In this document: one piece after another, positions 12,001 to 27,000 of the stretch
Layout: every line of letters starts with the position of its first letter
Numbering within the stretch: position 1 is the first letter of the stretch
NCBI GenBank assembly: GCA_033557835.1
Contig: JAWQRO010000009.1
Span: 29,410-93,409, forward strand
From: Helochares maculicollis
Lineage: Eukaryota; Arthropoda; Insecta; Coleoptera; Hydrophilidae
Length of the DNA: 64,000 nt
Direction of reading: 5' to 3'
Position numbers and translations under genes: made by a program
The notes under the pieces: model-generated
The model's database searches: none
What the model was told of the DNA's origin: nothing
Seen by the model: only the letters and a program-made list of their open reading frames with translations

Positions 12001-15000
12001 CTCCGGCGAAAAGTTTACAAAACGCTCCGAGGGGAAAAGTAATCGGTCTTTTTCGAGACGCTCTTGGTCGGGGAGAGCGATGAAACGGTGGAAAAAGCAA
12101 AATATTTATGTAAGAGGGAAAGGAGCGCAAAAACGAAAATTGGGTTAAAAAATGTTAAGCGACGCTGCTGCTTCCCCGGCGTGGATTTTTGCAATTTACA
12201 TCGCTTTTTTTCTCCCTTATAATTGACTCTTCGGCATTAACGATGCTGTTAATGCTTGTCCCTTTTATTTTAATGTCGGTGCTCCTTTAAAGGTTCTTAA
12301 TTCGTTCTCGTTTGCGCCAGGAAATCATCTGGAAACAATATTGGCTTGTTTTGAAATCTTGGCACTTCGACAATAACAAGAAATTTGTCGCTCTTCCGAC
12401 TGATTTATGCGTTGAAATATTTGGTAGGGGGTGGTAATCCATTGATGTTGATGCAATGCTACTAAAAAGGAGTCCAAACAACTTTAGTTGGCAGAATCTC
12501 TTCATTACAGGCGCTGAAATGTGTCTTGATGTACCTCAAATTTTTTTAATCAGGTTTTCATATCATGATATTTCTTCAACAAAAACACTGACTTGTTACC
12601 CTCGAATCGAAATGATTTGCTAGAAAAGCCGTTGGCCAAGGACAGTTCTTTCCAAATCAAAATTACTCATATTTATGGGAATACTTGTACTACTGTGATC
12701 AAGAAATAAGGTTAATTTGTTTATAAAATGCAAATTCTTCATTTATACTTCCAAATCAATTCATCCCCTTCAAAGTAATCCCCGTCCGATAAAACGCACT
12801 TTTGCCAACGCTTTTTCCACTCGTCGAAACAGTCGGAATCGTCCTTTTCCGACTTCTTCGATTCGGTTTTTATCTCCTCGATCGTATCAAAATGCTATCC
12901 CCGCATTGGCCTTTTGACTTTACTGAATAGCCTGAAGTCGCACGGAGCCAAATCAGGTGAATACGGTGGTTGCGGAACGATATGAGTCGAGTTTTTGGCA
13001 AAAAAGACGCGTTGAACCGATTCAGTATGACATCAGCGAGGTCTCTAATTGTCAATCGACGATTTTCAAGCACCAACTCTTTGATTTTTTGGACGTGGCA
13101 TTCGTCGGTAGACGTTGATGATCGTCCAGAGCGCGGTTCGTCTCGGCCCGCTTTGAAGTCGTTGTACAACTTATAAACGTTCTTTTTGTGCCATAGCTTG
13201 ATCACCAAAGGCCTTCCGCAACATTTTCACCGTATTCGCACAAGGATATTCATTTCGCAAACGATGATGCAAGTTCTTTGCTCAACAAAATCAGCCAATG
13301 TAAATATCGAAAAATTCACTTTTGGTTGTTTAGAAAAACACGTCTATCTCGGAGGTAATTAAAGCTTTTGAGAAACTGACGCTTCGCAAATGTTATAGAC
13401 AGTCCTAGGAACATAGGAAAAAAAATGACCTGCCTTCCTATTGTCCCGGGAGTGTTAAATGACAATTTCACCTCACTTTTTGATCACAGTAGTAGGTATT
13501 GATGACGGGACGAACTGGATATACCTGACTGTCCCCAAACATACAACTCGAGCTCAGAAGAAATTAAAAACCAACTAAATCATCACACTGCGCATGGAAT
13601 AGAATGTCCGTTATACAAACTTCGATATGTTAGTCTATAATACCTAAATGAGACAATCAAATTACGAGGTGTGTTCAATAAGTATCGCGAATTCTGAATT
13701 TTCGCGGGTTACGTATATTCGATTTTTATCAATGATTTTGGCATGAGACGAGTCGCCGCGAAATTCGTACCAAAATTGCTCAATTTCAATCAAAAACAGC
13801 TTCGCATGAAAATTGCTAATGAGTTGTTGGACTCTGTCCACGACGACCCAAATTTGCTCCAGAGGGTCATAGCTGGTGACGACTCGTAGGTTTACGGTTA
13901 TGACGTGGAAACCAAAGCTCACTCATCTCAATGAAAGCTGCCGCACGAACCAAGACCGAAAAAAGCGCGCCAAGTTCGGTCGACTGTGAAAGTTTTGCTT
14001 ACCGTTTTCTTCGATTGCAGAACCGTGGTGCATCGTAACTTCTTGCCATAAGGTAGAACGGTCAATAAGGAATATTACCTGCAAGTTACGCGCAATTTGC
14101 CTGAAGCAATCTGCCAGAAACGCTCGGACTTGTGGAAGAACAAAAATTGGCTTTTGCACCACGATAACGATAACCAGGTTCGCACCACTTTTTAGCTTCT
14201 TGTTTTTATTCAGGATCGTGGTGGTAGACCCGAGTCTCATCCATAGTGATAAAGCGATGCACAAAATCCACTTTGTCGTTTCAAAAACGCTCTAAATGTT
14301 TCTGCGAAAGTCGCATTCGAATGTGTTTTTGCTTTCCATCGTTAGCGAATGTGACTCTTACACCTTTTGAAAACCCAATACTTCAGTCAAAATTTTGCTT
14401 ATGGTACACTGCCCAATGAGATGCCTACTTTAGGGCTTCTACCAAATATCTTTCAGTCAGTCGACGATTGCCCAAAACGATATCTTGTAGTTTTTCTACG
14501 ATTTCGGGTGTTGTTCCTGTTTTTGGATGTGCTTGACGTGGATGGTCTTCGAGGCTTGTACGACCACGTTTAAATTTAGCAACTCAACTTTCTGCTGTTC
14601 TACAAAAATTGAAGGTGAAGAGTCCTCACACTTTCAACATTCGTCCATAAATTTTCAAAAAACCTTCCAAGAATGCAATCATTGCACGATACTTGATTGT
14701 TTCCATTGTAAAAGTGTGACTGTGATTGTGACACGTCGATACTAAATGTATTGTAAACAAAGAATGAATTGACAGATTAAAATGAAACGTTCATAAGAAG
14801 AGTGGACCAATGCTAGATGCGCCAGCTTAAAATGTCGTTTTTTTCATGGAAAATGCGCAATTATTTAAGAACAATGGTGAAACATTTTTATTCAAAGTAT
14901 CGGCCTTCGTTTTTTAAATGTGTCGTGTACCAACTAGACAAATCTTACCCACACACATCTTTAACGATGCGTCAGAAGCTCTGACAGTTTGAATGGGAGG

Positions 15001-18000
15001 TAATATGGCACCCGCCTTATAGCCTAGACCTGGTACAAAGCAACTACTACTCGGGATATGACCTAATTATACTCTTGTATGATAATGCTCGTCCACATGT
15101 TGCAGCGCCTATCAAAACCTAACGGTTCTGGACCATCGTGCAAGTGAGCGTTGTCTTTTAAAAGATATATCAGGTGCGCAAGTATAATACGTCGTTTTTT
15201 TTCATGAAAAATTCGCAATTATTTAAGAACAATGGTAAAACATTTTTTATTCAAAGTATAGACCCTCGCTTTTTACACATTTCTCGGGGAATTTATGGAT
15301 ACCATTCCAAAAGAAACCTTCAACTTTCATTGATATCCATTCATCGAGCTATTTTTGTACCTCCTCTAAAGTCTTCAAGTGTTGCTCAGCCAGCGCGTAA
15401 ATGATAATCAGAAGGCGCCAGATCTGATGAATACGGCGGGTGAGGTAGGAGTTCCCAACCAAGCGAAGAAATCGTTTCTTTGACCACTTTGGCTGCATAT
15501 GTGGGAGCATTGTCATGCTGCAGAATGACTTTGTCGTGTCCTCGAGCCCATTCTGGGCGTTTTTCGATCAATGCGTGGCTTAAATTTATCATTTGTTATC
15601 AGTAGCGGACTGTATTAACTGTTTCGCCGGGTTTGAGAAGCTCCCCATGGCTCTCAGGCGATCGGAAATTGCTCGCCGAGTGTCATTCAAGTGCTCCGCC
15701 ATCATTTGTTGTGTCTGTGTATCGTTTTTCTCCAAAATAGCTTGTAAGTCATCGGCTTCAAATTTATTTGGTCATTTTCACGATGTTTGTTGATAATATT
15801 GAATTTGGCAGTTTTGAAACGTTGAAACCAGCGTTCACAAGTCTTGACAGTTCGAGCAAGATCATCGTACAAGATTTTATGCAAGAATTCGATGACTTTC
15901 TGATGCCTTTATGTTTTGATTGAACAAGAAAATCATTAGATGCCATAAATGGTCCTTACTTGGTCCGAAGATCGACATGTTTAACACGAAAAAGAAGTAT
16001 GCTACTAACTCGTAAATATGACGTTTTGTAGTTTTACCAAAAAATGGCGTTTTGGGTGCCAAAAGGTACTTTAATAGATTTTATGCGCCATTTCTTGACA
16101 ACAAAACAACATTTTAAACTTACGCACCTAGTATAACAAAAAAATATAGGCTAGTAGCAATGCCCTTTGTTATCGAACCGCAAGACTTATTGAGCAACCT
16201 AATATATACGCTCGAGTAGGCGAAATCCGCCTGTGTCAGTTTTATGACAACAAAGAACAAAAGTTTTTTGAGCATGGTATCATGCCACTGCTAGAATGGC
16301 GCCAAAAGGTGTTCGCTCAGAATGCACAACATAAAGTTCAATGAAACACTTACTCACTACAAGCAAGAGGTCTTTTATTTTCGCGAAAAACAAAAGAAAA
16401 TAAATTACATTACGAATGTATGCGAGAATGTTAAGACGAGACATATCCAATTGGTTTCGTCGTATCATCTATTGTATTTCGAAATCCATTAGAACTAATC
16501 GTCAGATACATGCAGGTAAAATCCTACTTGCGTTTTGTCAATTTACACACAACTACTTAGTACGGGCAATTTTTAAATTTTTAGCATTCCCTGAACATGT
16601 TTGTAATATTTTTACTCCAAGGCGGACCTAATATGAAATGCCTGCATGCTAAATGTGGACAAAATGGATTTAGAAACGTGGATATTCGTAAAAACCTCTA
16701 GTTGGCGTTTTTTCATGGCCGCAACACATTCGCATAGGAAGGCGAGAACGTTATTGCGTTTTTAATAACGTATTTTTTGTTTTATTGAAAATGACAGGAG
16801 GCGTAATATAGTGTAGAAAAACAATAGAGCCGACTCAGCCCATCTTATCCTACCGAATGACGCGTTCGAGAAATAAACGAGTCGTTAAAAACGAACGAGC
16901 TGTCAGAAAAACGACAAGCGTGTCACAAAAACAAAAGAAAATCTAATTTGATGAATATTGGCTATGGAAGTAATTAAATTAGGGAAGCCTTGACCTGATG
17001 GCGAATTAATTATTAACAGTATCTAAAATCATTTAGCGGTGGCCGAGTCGGTTAAGGAAAAGGTTCTCTTTCCCGTTCCCGTTCCCGTTCCCGTTCATAT
17101 TCCCATTCCCATTCTCGTTTAGCGCGGAGGAGGGGGTAAGTTGATGAATCTGCCGTTTCTAACTACTCGACTAATTAAGCAACGAGGTAAATGAGGTAAA
17201 TAACTCTAATAACTTTAATTGTTTATGCGCATAAGCGAGCAAAAGCGTTCTAAAAAGATTTATGGACGACCATATTCGTCGCGGTCACGCGACGTTAGTT
17301 TACAAAACTTGTTCTTCTTTATTACAACAATTAAAGTAATGTTTTCCGTTGCCGGACGGGCCATCGAGGCCGGAAAATCTGTCTAAAATCGGTATCCGAG
17401 CTGCAAGGAACGGTTCGGTTTCGGTTTCGAGTTCGGGCTCGGGTTCGGGTTCGGGTTCGGGTTCGGGGCTCTCATGAAACTCGGCAAATTTACTTTCCGG
17501 GAGAAAAAGTCCTGGGAGACGGTGAGCTCCGGGCGCCGCAGAAAGGAAATTTATTCATAGAATTTAATTAATTTTTCTCGTATAAAAAGTTCGAAAACGG
17601 GGGTACGCGCCCTACACGTCCTGCACGCCCTGCACACCGTCACCGTATTAAAGAGAAACTTTATCGAGTGTTGAAACATTTGTAATTTATGCGCGGAATA
17701 TAAAACCTTGTGTTCGACTGTTATATGCAATATCTTGCGGCCGTAATTCTTCGAAACAGTCAGATTTCTATCGCCGCGACGTAAACGTAGATCATATCCT
17801 GAACAACAGCGTAACAACCTACCGTTCTTTTTATATATTAATTAAACGATCATTTGAGGAAAACTTTACGCCCTCGAGGGTACGCCGTGAAGGGCGGAAA
17901 GATTTAAAAGAGCCGTCACCCCATCTCGTGTTAAGTTAACTCGCTTTACGGGAGGGTTTGCCTGATGTATGTTTGGCACTTAACTTACGGACATAACGAG

Positions 18001-21000
18001 GGTCGTTCCGGTGAGGCCTCGCTACTCGAGGGCCCCACAATATAGGACTTCGAAGTTCTGATGTTCCGACTTGTTTCCTGCAGTTTGGTCAATTACGAAA
18101 GGGTCAGCTTCCTACAGGGCAACGTGCCATTCCCGTTAACGACCAGGGCTCCGGCTTTTGGGTGCTTACGATTACATCACCGGCTTCTAGCTTCCGTCAC
18201 CGCCTTGTCTAATTCACACGACGATCACCTCTAATCCAAATACGTACGTCACATGTCTGCACTTCATTGGCTAAACGATTGCATTTCATAGTCACTGCCA
18301 AACATAACCGGCCTAAAAAGCCAAACACTCCGTATTATAACGCGAACAATAGTAAAAGACAGATTTGCGATCTTCAAAAATTTCAAAGAATTTGACGTCT
18401 TGGATCCACTTTGACCGTTTCCGAAATGTTTCTTGCAAAAATTGCAACTTACAAGCAACATTTTTTGCTAGGATGCTGCAGAGTGCAGAATTACCGCGAA
18501 TAACGCACTTATGCTTAGTTTTAATTCGATCAATTAGCTAAATATGAACAAAATTGATCAAAAATAACTACTATTATTTTATATATTAGTAATATCTCCA
18601 TAAAGTAATTGTCTCTAATGGCTCAGCGGTAAAGTCACCTGTTTCATAATGCAAAGGTCACCGGTTCCAGTCTGGCCCCTGGCGCTTTACTTTTTTTTTA
18701 CTACAATTGATTTTCAATCGTATTTTTGATTCTGATGACAATAATATAAATTATAGTTAATAACATTTATTTACAACATGAGGAAAATGAAGCGTTGTTA
18801 TAAAATTGCTAGCGTAGAAAATTGAATTGAAAAATAAAATTGGGTAAGAAAATTTGACCTACGCCGACTGAGATTTTGCTTCGTTATACGCTTGCATATG
18901 GAAACCAGTCGTTTGCTTCTTCTTCTTCAATAACAGTCGACGTCGTTTCTCAGCCTGTCAATTTCGCTTGTGAGGTTATGAATTTACACTTTGAACCGAT
19001 TTGAACTAAAATGATAGAAACTAAATCTTATCATTTAATAACATGCCAGGTTCCGGTGGAGCACATAGCTCAGTGGTCAAGTCGCATGGATAGGAATGCG
19101 AAGCTCGGTTCTAGAGTGGGGAGGTAACTTTTTTCTACATTTGCAGGTATTTTTATGCAGTGCAATAAGATTGTTACGTCGATAACTCAGGGGAAGTAAA
19201 ATAATTTCGCGGACTGTATGTATCTACTTTTTGTTATAACTTGCAGAGAACTTAACTGTTACTACTGATCGTTACGGATTCACTGTTTGGGAAGTCTTTG
19301 ATTATATAGTGGGAATAGAGTCGTTGTCAAAATAGCCACGATCAAACTGTTGATCCTTTAGAGTGGTGTTAAGTCGTCTTAAAATGCTGTATTTAAAAAC
19401 CAGAGTTTGAGGTTAACACATGAAGGATTTTGGCTCATTTGGTGAGATTTCATATATAAACACCCGTATTAATGCACAAATAATTGTAAAAATGAGGTAC
19501 TGAGATCATAAAAAATTTGGAGTGTTTCCACTCGACATTCCCGTATAAATATATCTACTTAATATAAGTACCTGCGTGTGTCTAAATTCAACACGTTAAT
19601 AAATTCATAAGAAATATTCAATTTTTTCAATACATATAGATAATCGGAATATTTTTAATATTTCTTAAAGTAATCTACTATACGTTGTGTTTAAAAATAT
19701 ACATATTCTTAACTAGTCTGCAATATCGAACGCTTTGCGAAGGCTTCAATTTTAAAATGTGAATTCATAACGAAAGGAAGGGTCCAATTTTAGAATATGA
19801 AATCATAACTAAAAATGAAATTTATGATGGTAAAGTCCCACTTCCGGTTTTCAATATAACAGGGAACTATTTGTAATTGCTATATTTTCCATGCTTAGTA
19901 GTTTCGTGACGTTTTTGTAATTTTTTTTTATTTCAAGGCCTACTAAAATTGGAACTTTCAAAATTATAACAATAGCACTTCCGGTGCTCCGATCATGTTG
20001 AAAATTTGTATCTCGTGATTTTTTTGTGATATTTACGATGTGCACGAAATTTCAATCGGATAGCTTAATTTTAAAGACTACTTTGCTTGAAAAAAATTTC
20101 AAACTATGTAGGTAAATAGGTACTTCCGGTGGTCCTACATGCCTCAAAAGTTGGTACAGATCTAAGTTTTGGTAACAATGGCCGTATGCGTAATTTCATC
20201 GCTCCACCTCAAACGGTCTGACCGCTATCCTGGTTAGACACACGTACAACGCGCCAACAATGTCCAAAATGGATTCAGGGGCGCTCAAAACGTGAAGATC
20301 CGTCAAAATCCCGAGGTAGAATTTTTTCATGATCCCAATACCTTCCCTCTACTTCGTATAGTATGAAGGGAATGTAAAAATTAAATTTATGACGGTAAAG
20401 TCCCACTTCCGGTTTTTAAATTTACACGGAACTATTTGATATTGCTATATTTACCATGCTCAGGATTTTTGTAACATATTTGTAATATTTTTTATTACAA
20501 GGCCTACTAAGATTGGAATTTTTAAAATGATAAAAATAGCACTTCCGCTGTTCCGATCATGTTGAAAATTTGTATCTGTCAGTTTTTTGTGATATTTAAG
20601 ATGCTTACGAAATTTCAATCGGATAGCTTAATTTTAAAGACTACTTTACTTGAAAAAAATTCATAACTGTGTGGGTAAGGTCTGTCAAAATCCCGAAGTC
20701 GATTTGTTCACGATCCCTTTACTATACGTCGTATAGCATAAAGGGAATGTAAAAAAATCGACTCCTGCACGGGTCTTCGCAGCTTGAGGACCTCTGAACG
20801 CTTTTCCACCATTTTATTAACGAAAAGAATAATTATTATTTCTTATCATCAAAGTATCGGTCGGTAAAATCCGGAGCGTAGAAAATAAGGGCGTCGAATC
20901 TCCGCCTAGATTGAATTCGTAAGACGGAAAGGTTCGGGATCAAATGAACGACTCGCAGCGAAGGAAAAACTCGTTGACTAAGGTAAGTGCAATTATCGCG

Positions 21001-24000
21001 GGAAACCTGTTGCATTAATATACATGCAAGAGCTAAAATTAGTGGTCTCGTAAAGCTGAAGTAATAATAAATGGATATGATACGGGAAAGGACGAAGCGG
21101 TGGCGTTGGCGGTGGCTTGTGCGGTGGCGTCTCGGGCATTAGCAACGCGAGAAATATTTAACGAGGAAGTAGAGAAACGGAGGAACGGATGGAAAGACAC
21201 AGGGGATGTGAAAAAGTATGAGTGAGCGTCGGGTAGAGGTGGTAAACCAAGATTAATGGTCTTGAATCATTAAGGAGATCGAGAAAAACGTGCTTTGTGC
21301 TTCAATTCGGCCCCCAACCGATCGATGGGAAATTTTCCTGAGCGACGCCGACGTCTCGAATTTTCTCCCGGACTTGGACTGATGACTACATACATGTATG
21401 TATCAACTTTCCACTTTCCACGTCAGTATTGGAATTTGAATATTCCAAAGTGCCTCGGTGGCGTTCGACCCACTTCAACTTCAAAGGGTAAAAGTCTTTT
21501 GCTACTTGAAACGCCGCTCTTACATTTTCGTCTACTTACAAATTAGTTTGTGTTAATCCAACTAAAAACCGAACAAACACGCGACGCTTCCGTAGCTTCT
21601 CTGGTTCACATTCGTTGCGCCGTTAATTTTCTGAGTCTGTTAATTCGTCTTCAGAGAAAGGTTTTTTAATTATTATTTCATATGTTCAACTGTTTTAGTG
21701 CAGACTTGAAGGTGACACTACTTTCAGCTATCGTACATTTGGTTGACATTTTTCACTTTGATTCAAATTACCCTTCGGTTCAAGTCACAATATTAATATT
21801 GAATTACTAAGTATTTAATCGCAGCTGCTCAAAAAATATGAACAATAAGTTGGCTCATAGTTGGTAATAACGCGTACTAATTTGGCTGGCAATCAGCGTG
21901 CTAAATAAATCAAAAAGCCTGAAATGTCGATTCCGAACGCACAAAACGCACACAAGAAAATCTGCAGCTTTAAATCGGATATTATACTTGGATTATTAGG
22001 GTGTACAAATAAGATTTGCGGCTTTCAGCTATATTCTGTGGCGCTATTTATCCCTTGTATTCGAGAATATCCGGCGCGCTCAGAGGAAATCCCGCGTCAA
22101 AAGAATCGCCAAAGGCTTCCGCGAAAATAGAATTATAATTTATTGCGCGAGGCAATAAACAACCCATTTTCCTTGCTGTGTTTAATGTGTTTTTCTGACA
22201 TTCATTAATATTTATAACCCCAGTCTAGACGCCTCTTCCTTTCGTCATTACTTTTTAGCAGCCTTGCCGAAACAGACGTCGATTATTAGACGACCGATGT
22301 CTTCATTGTTGTCTTCGTGCCGCGAAAACTCGGCCTAATGTTATGATTTAACAGCTTAGACAGAACGAAAACGTTTTCTTTTTATAAGTTTGCAATAAGA
22401 TCCGCCGTCGTATATAAAAAGGTTCGCCTGACATTTGTTCCGCGCGTCCGTTTGTGACGGCTGTGATGCCCACGACCCTCGAAATTGTTTCCACGCGCGA
22501 CCCGGTGTTAGAATACTTGTACCAAGTGTACCGAGATAGCTTATAAAAACCATACTGTAAGTACTAAGAAAAGTGTGAGAGGTCTAATTTCAAAAGTAAC
22601 CGTCTGCGTGGCGCCCAATGCCGTCCGCGGATTTGCTTTTCAAAGAGCTGATGAGTAAGGATCTCCAGGAAACTAGTATTTTCTGAGTTAATTTAAGTAG
22701 AGGATCGGAAGCGTGTTGGTTTATAGTTCGAAGGAGCATTTCCAGGAGCAAAATTCATCATTCATTAGCAATCACTATGGTAATCGCTGTTTCCTGGCAA
22801 GATGAACTGTAAATTCGGTGCTCCCCTGGAATGAACTCGCATCTAAAGGGCCAAGGCCATCGAGAGTTTGAAGTTTCACTTCAAAAGCGCAGCAACGACT
22901 ACGACTACGACAACCGCCGCCGCCGCCGCTCTACTATATTTTTCAATCCGCCTTGTAAACGTAGCTCATAATCAAAAGCAAGAGCTCCTTCACAAACAAC
23001 TTGTGGGTTGTGAAGTGAAGCTTTAGTAAGAAGTGAAAAGTCTGGAGTGTCTACTGAACATTCTCACATTTATACAAAGTTGAAATGCACTAATGAATTT
23101 ATACCATGTAATGTGTGAGCACAAGAGACGTCAACATATCTGACAACTCTCCATCAAATTATTTATTAGGCATGAAAGAAGACATCAAATAACTTGTAAT
23201 AGCTTCATTCTTTTTTTATCGCGATGATTCGCTGCATTCGCAATTCAAAATTGCGCCGAAAGTGCCATTTTTACATTCCCTTCATACTATACGAAGTGTA
23301 CTAAAGGGAAGATATTGGGATCATTACAAAATTCGATATCGAGATTTTGATGGATCTCCACGTTTTGAGTGCCCCTGAATCCATTTTCACCATTTTTGGA
23401 ATGTCTGTGTGTGTCTAAACACGATCACGGTCAGACTGTTTGAGATGGAGCGATCAAGTTTGGTATACGACCATTATCGCAAAAACTTAGATCCGTATCA
23501 ACTTTTGAGGCATCTACGACCTAAGTACCTGTTTACCTACACAGTTTTGATATTTTTTCAAGCAAAGTAAGCGCTTAAATAAAGCTATTAATTTGATATT
23601 TGTTACACACTTAAAGGACACTAAAAACATCTTATGTGTGAAGTTTCATGGCGAAAGAGTTACTAGAAATGGACTTATGCATAGTTTTAACTGGATTATC
23701 GCGCCAAAATTTAACAAAAATGATCAAAATTGAAAACATAACTGTCATCATTTAATATCACAGTATCATATGTTGAACGAGATTGAACCTAATGGCTCAA
23801 TAGTCATGACACCGGCTTCGTAATTCCAAGGTACCGCGTTCGAATCTTGGCCACTTTTTTACTTTTTTGCAAGAATTGATTTTAAATCAAAATTTTAATT
23901 CTGCTGGGTATCAAATAATTAATAATGTAAAATTAATTTACGACAATGAAAAATGAAGCGTTGTTATAAAATTATATAACTAGAGTAAAAAATATTAGAT

Positions 24001-27000
24001 TTGAATATTAAAGTTGACGTGCGCCGACTGAGATTTTGCACATATATGGAAACCTTACTTTGAATCGTTCGCTGCAGCTTCTTCTTCTTTTATTGCAATC
24101 GGCGTCGATTCTCAGAATGCCCGCTTCGTTTGTTAGGTTATGAGATCATACTTTCAAATTAGACGTTTACGCAGGTTAGGAAGCGTTAATTCTTGCGGTT
24201 TTTAAGAAAAAATTGTGGCTGGCACTCTAAAGAATGCATTCATGTATAATTTCAGCTTGAAATTATGAAAATCCTGTTTTATTTTTACATCGCATGTAAG
24301 TGTTAGTAGTTTTGATATTATTAATTGCAGGAACTTTCTCAAGGATGAAACCATTCAATTCAAGAAAGCAAAGTTATCTTCTAACAGTTATATATTATAT
24401 TATATATGAAGTTTCAAGGCGAAACAGCTACTAGACATGGGCTTTTTATTAAAAACTTCTGCTACAAAAATTGAATTTTGTAGCAATATTTTCGACTGGG
24501 ATGCTACAGAATGAAGAATCACCATAACTTAACACACTTATGCATAGTTTTAACTCAATTATAGCGCCAAAAATTAGCAAAAATTTTGCTAGAATTTATT
24601 TTAAATCAAAATTTTAATTCTGATAAGTATAAAATAATTAATAACGTAATTTGTAACTGAAAAATGAAGTGTTGTTATAAAATTATATAATTAGCGTAGA
24701 AAATATTAGATTTGGAAATTAAAGTTGATTGAAAACATTTGATGTGCGCTGACTGAGATTTTGCACGTATATGGAAACTACACTTTTAATCTAAGTTGCT
24801 GATTTTTCTTCTTCAGTTGCAGTCGGCGGCGATTCTCAGAATGTCAGTTTCGCTTGTTAGGTTATAAGAGCACAGCTCGAAATGATGAAAATTCAGTTTT
24901 ATTTTTGCTTCGCATGTAGGTGTTTGTAGTGTTGATATTATTACTTGCAGGTACTTTTATGCAGTGCAAATATTGATACGGGAATGTTGAGTGGAGAGTG
25001 CTGAACTTAAATCACATCTCAAAGATAAAACAATTCAAGAAAGCAAAGTTGCAAAATGTGTGCGGAACGTCTTGGGCGTAGCCGATTTGAGCTTCGCTCT
25101 GAATGAAGAGCCTCGATTAGCGGATTTAATTTACGTTAAACACTGTGTTAAACAAATGCATGTTACTGAACGCCGCCGTTCTAATGCGAACCTTCATATG
25201 CATTAGAGTCATTAACTAAGTAAGAATAATTTATGCAGAAACGATCAAAGTACAACATTATTTATCTATAATTCACTAAAAACCAATGTTTCAATTATTA
25301 TCATCCGTTTAAAAACAAACTATAAGCGAATAATTATAAATAATTTGGAGGTGATGTGCTGCTATCTAGTTGTATGACATGTATGTCTAGAAACTATAGG
25401 TTGATTGTGAACATTGTTATGCCGAATAGCGGCCCTAAGGAAAGGGGAGGGGATGGTTGGGTATTGTAAGGGAATAATGCCTAAATGCAAGACACACCAG
25501 CGCCCCCAGTGTACTGCCAGCAGCAGCATATATATGGCTCGAATGATGACAAGTAAGTAAGTTGGCAAAACCCACCGGCCAGGCCACAGCTCGTGAATAA
25601 AAAATGCTAAACACCCACTGCAAGCATCCTGCTCTCCATATCCAAAAGACTCTCTGCACGGTCTAGCACAAGTCATGCTGATAAGACCAGACGGTATTAC
25701 TGCATATTTAAAGAAAATCGTAAAAAGGTGGAATAGATAACCCAAGGGTAGGGAAGCTGCGATCAACACAAATAGGTGAGAGAGATTCGCCTGGGCAATA
25801 ACTACTTATTGTTAATATGACTGGATCAGTATTATTATTTGGCTAGCGTTAATCAGCACCTGGCAATATTAGGAAATATAACAATAAAACTACCAGTATT
25901 TAGCTATCAACAACCCAATAGACCAGGTCCCGATACCTGAGCCCATTTACATTCAACAAGACTAGTAATATTATATATATAAACAAAAGTAGTACGTAAA
26001 TGAAGACGACTTTGTTTCTATAAAATTTCAAAATCAAAACACGTCGTTAAATCTATCATTTCAGGAGCATCGCTAACCAATCTATGTTTGCTTTGTAAAA
26101 ATCCGTGTCTACAAATTGAATTGATACTTAACATCAATTGAATGTCATGACTTATATTTGACGTATTACAATCAATTTGTCTGCCATATCCCACTTTAAC
26201 TTTAACCTCGACATTTTTACGGATCTCTACGTTTTGAGTGTCGCTGAATCCATTTTGACCATTTTTGGCATCTTGTTTCTGTGTGCGACACGATAGTAGT
26301 CAGACCGTTTGAGCTAAGGCGATGAAATTTGGTATACGACCATTATCGCAAAAATTTAAATCTGTATGAACTTTTGAGGATCGAAGGGCCACCAGAAGTA
26401 CCCGTTTCCGTACACAGTTTTGAAAAGTTTCAAGTAAAGTGCTCTTTAAAATTAAGCTATCGGATTGAAATTTCGTGCACATATTAAATATCACAAAAAA
26501 CTGACAGATACAAATTTTCAATATGATCGGAGCACCGGAAGTGCTATTTTTATAATTTTGAAAATTTCAATTTTAGTAGATTTTTGAATATAAAATGTTA
26601 CAAAATTGTTACAAAAATGCTACACATGGTAAATATAGCAATAACAAACGATTTGGTGCAAATTCGAAAACCGAAAGTGGGATTTAATCGGTAAAAATTT
26701 GATGTTTTAGCTACGAATTTATACTGCACACTTGAATCCTTAGTTTAGTCATGAATTCACATTTTAAAATTGGAGCCTTACAATACATCCTGAAAAAGAA
26801 GTGAATATTGTTTATGAGAATATTAATGTATTCAATATAGGCATTGGAGCATATGAAAATGAACATCTTTGTTTTTATTTCTGCATCGCATGTAAGTGTT
26901 TGGTGTGCCGTATTTTATCGGCAAAATGGCCGCAAAGGTAAAAAAACAAGTCGGAACTCCAAAATAAAATATGCAACAGTTAAAGGGGTCGTGATCTGCA

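Larger units (their letters stand above)
16134..18459. other. Intron 1 of prohormone-4, no gene found
   Basis: Single-copy sequence with two simple-sequence tracts (17070-17120 and 17413-17467) and a lone tRNA A-box-like string at 17040-17051. No coding exon is supported. Confidence 0.5.
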
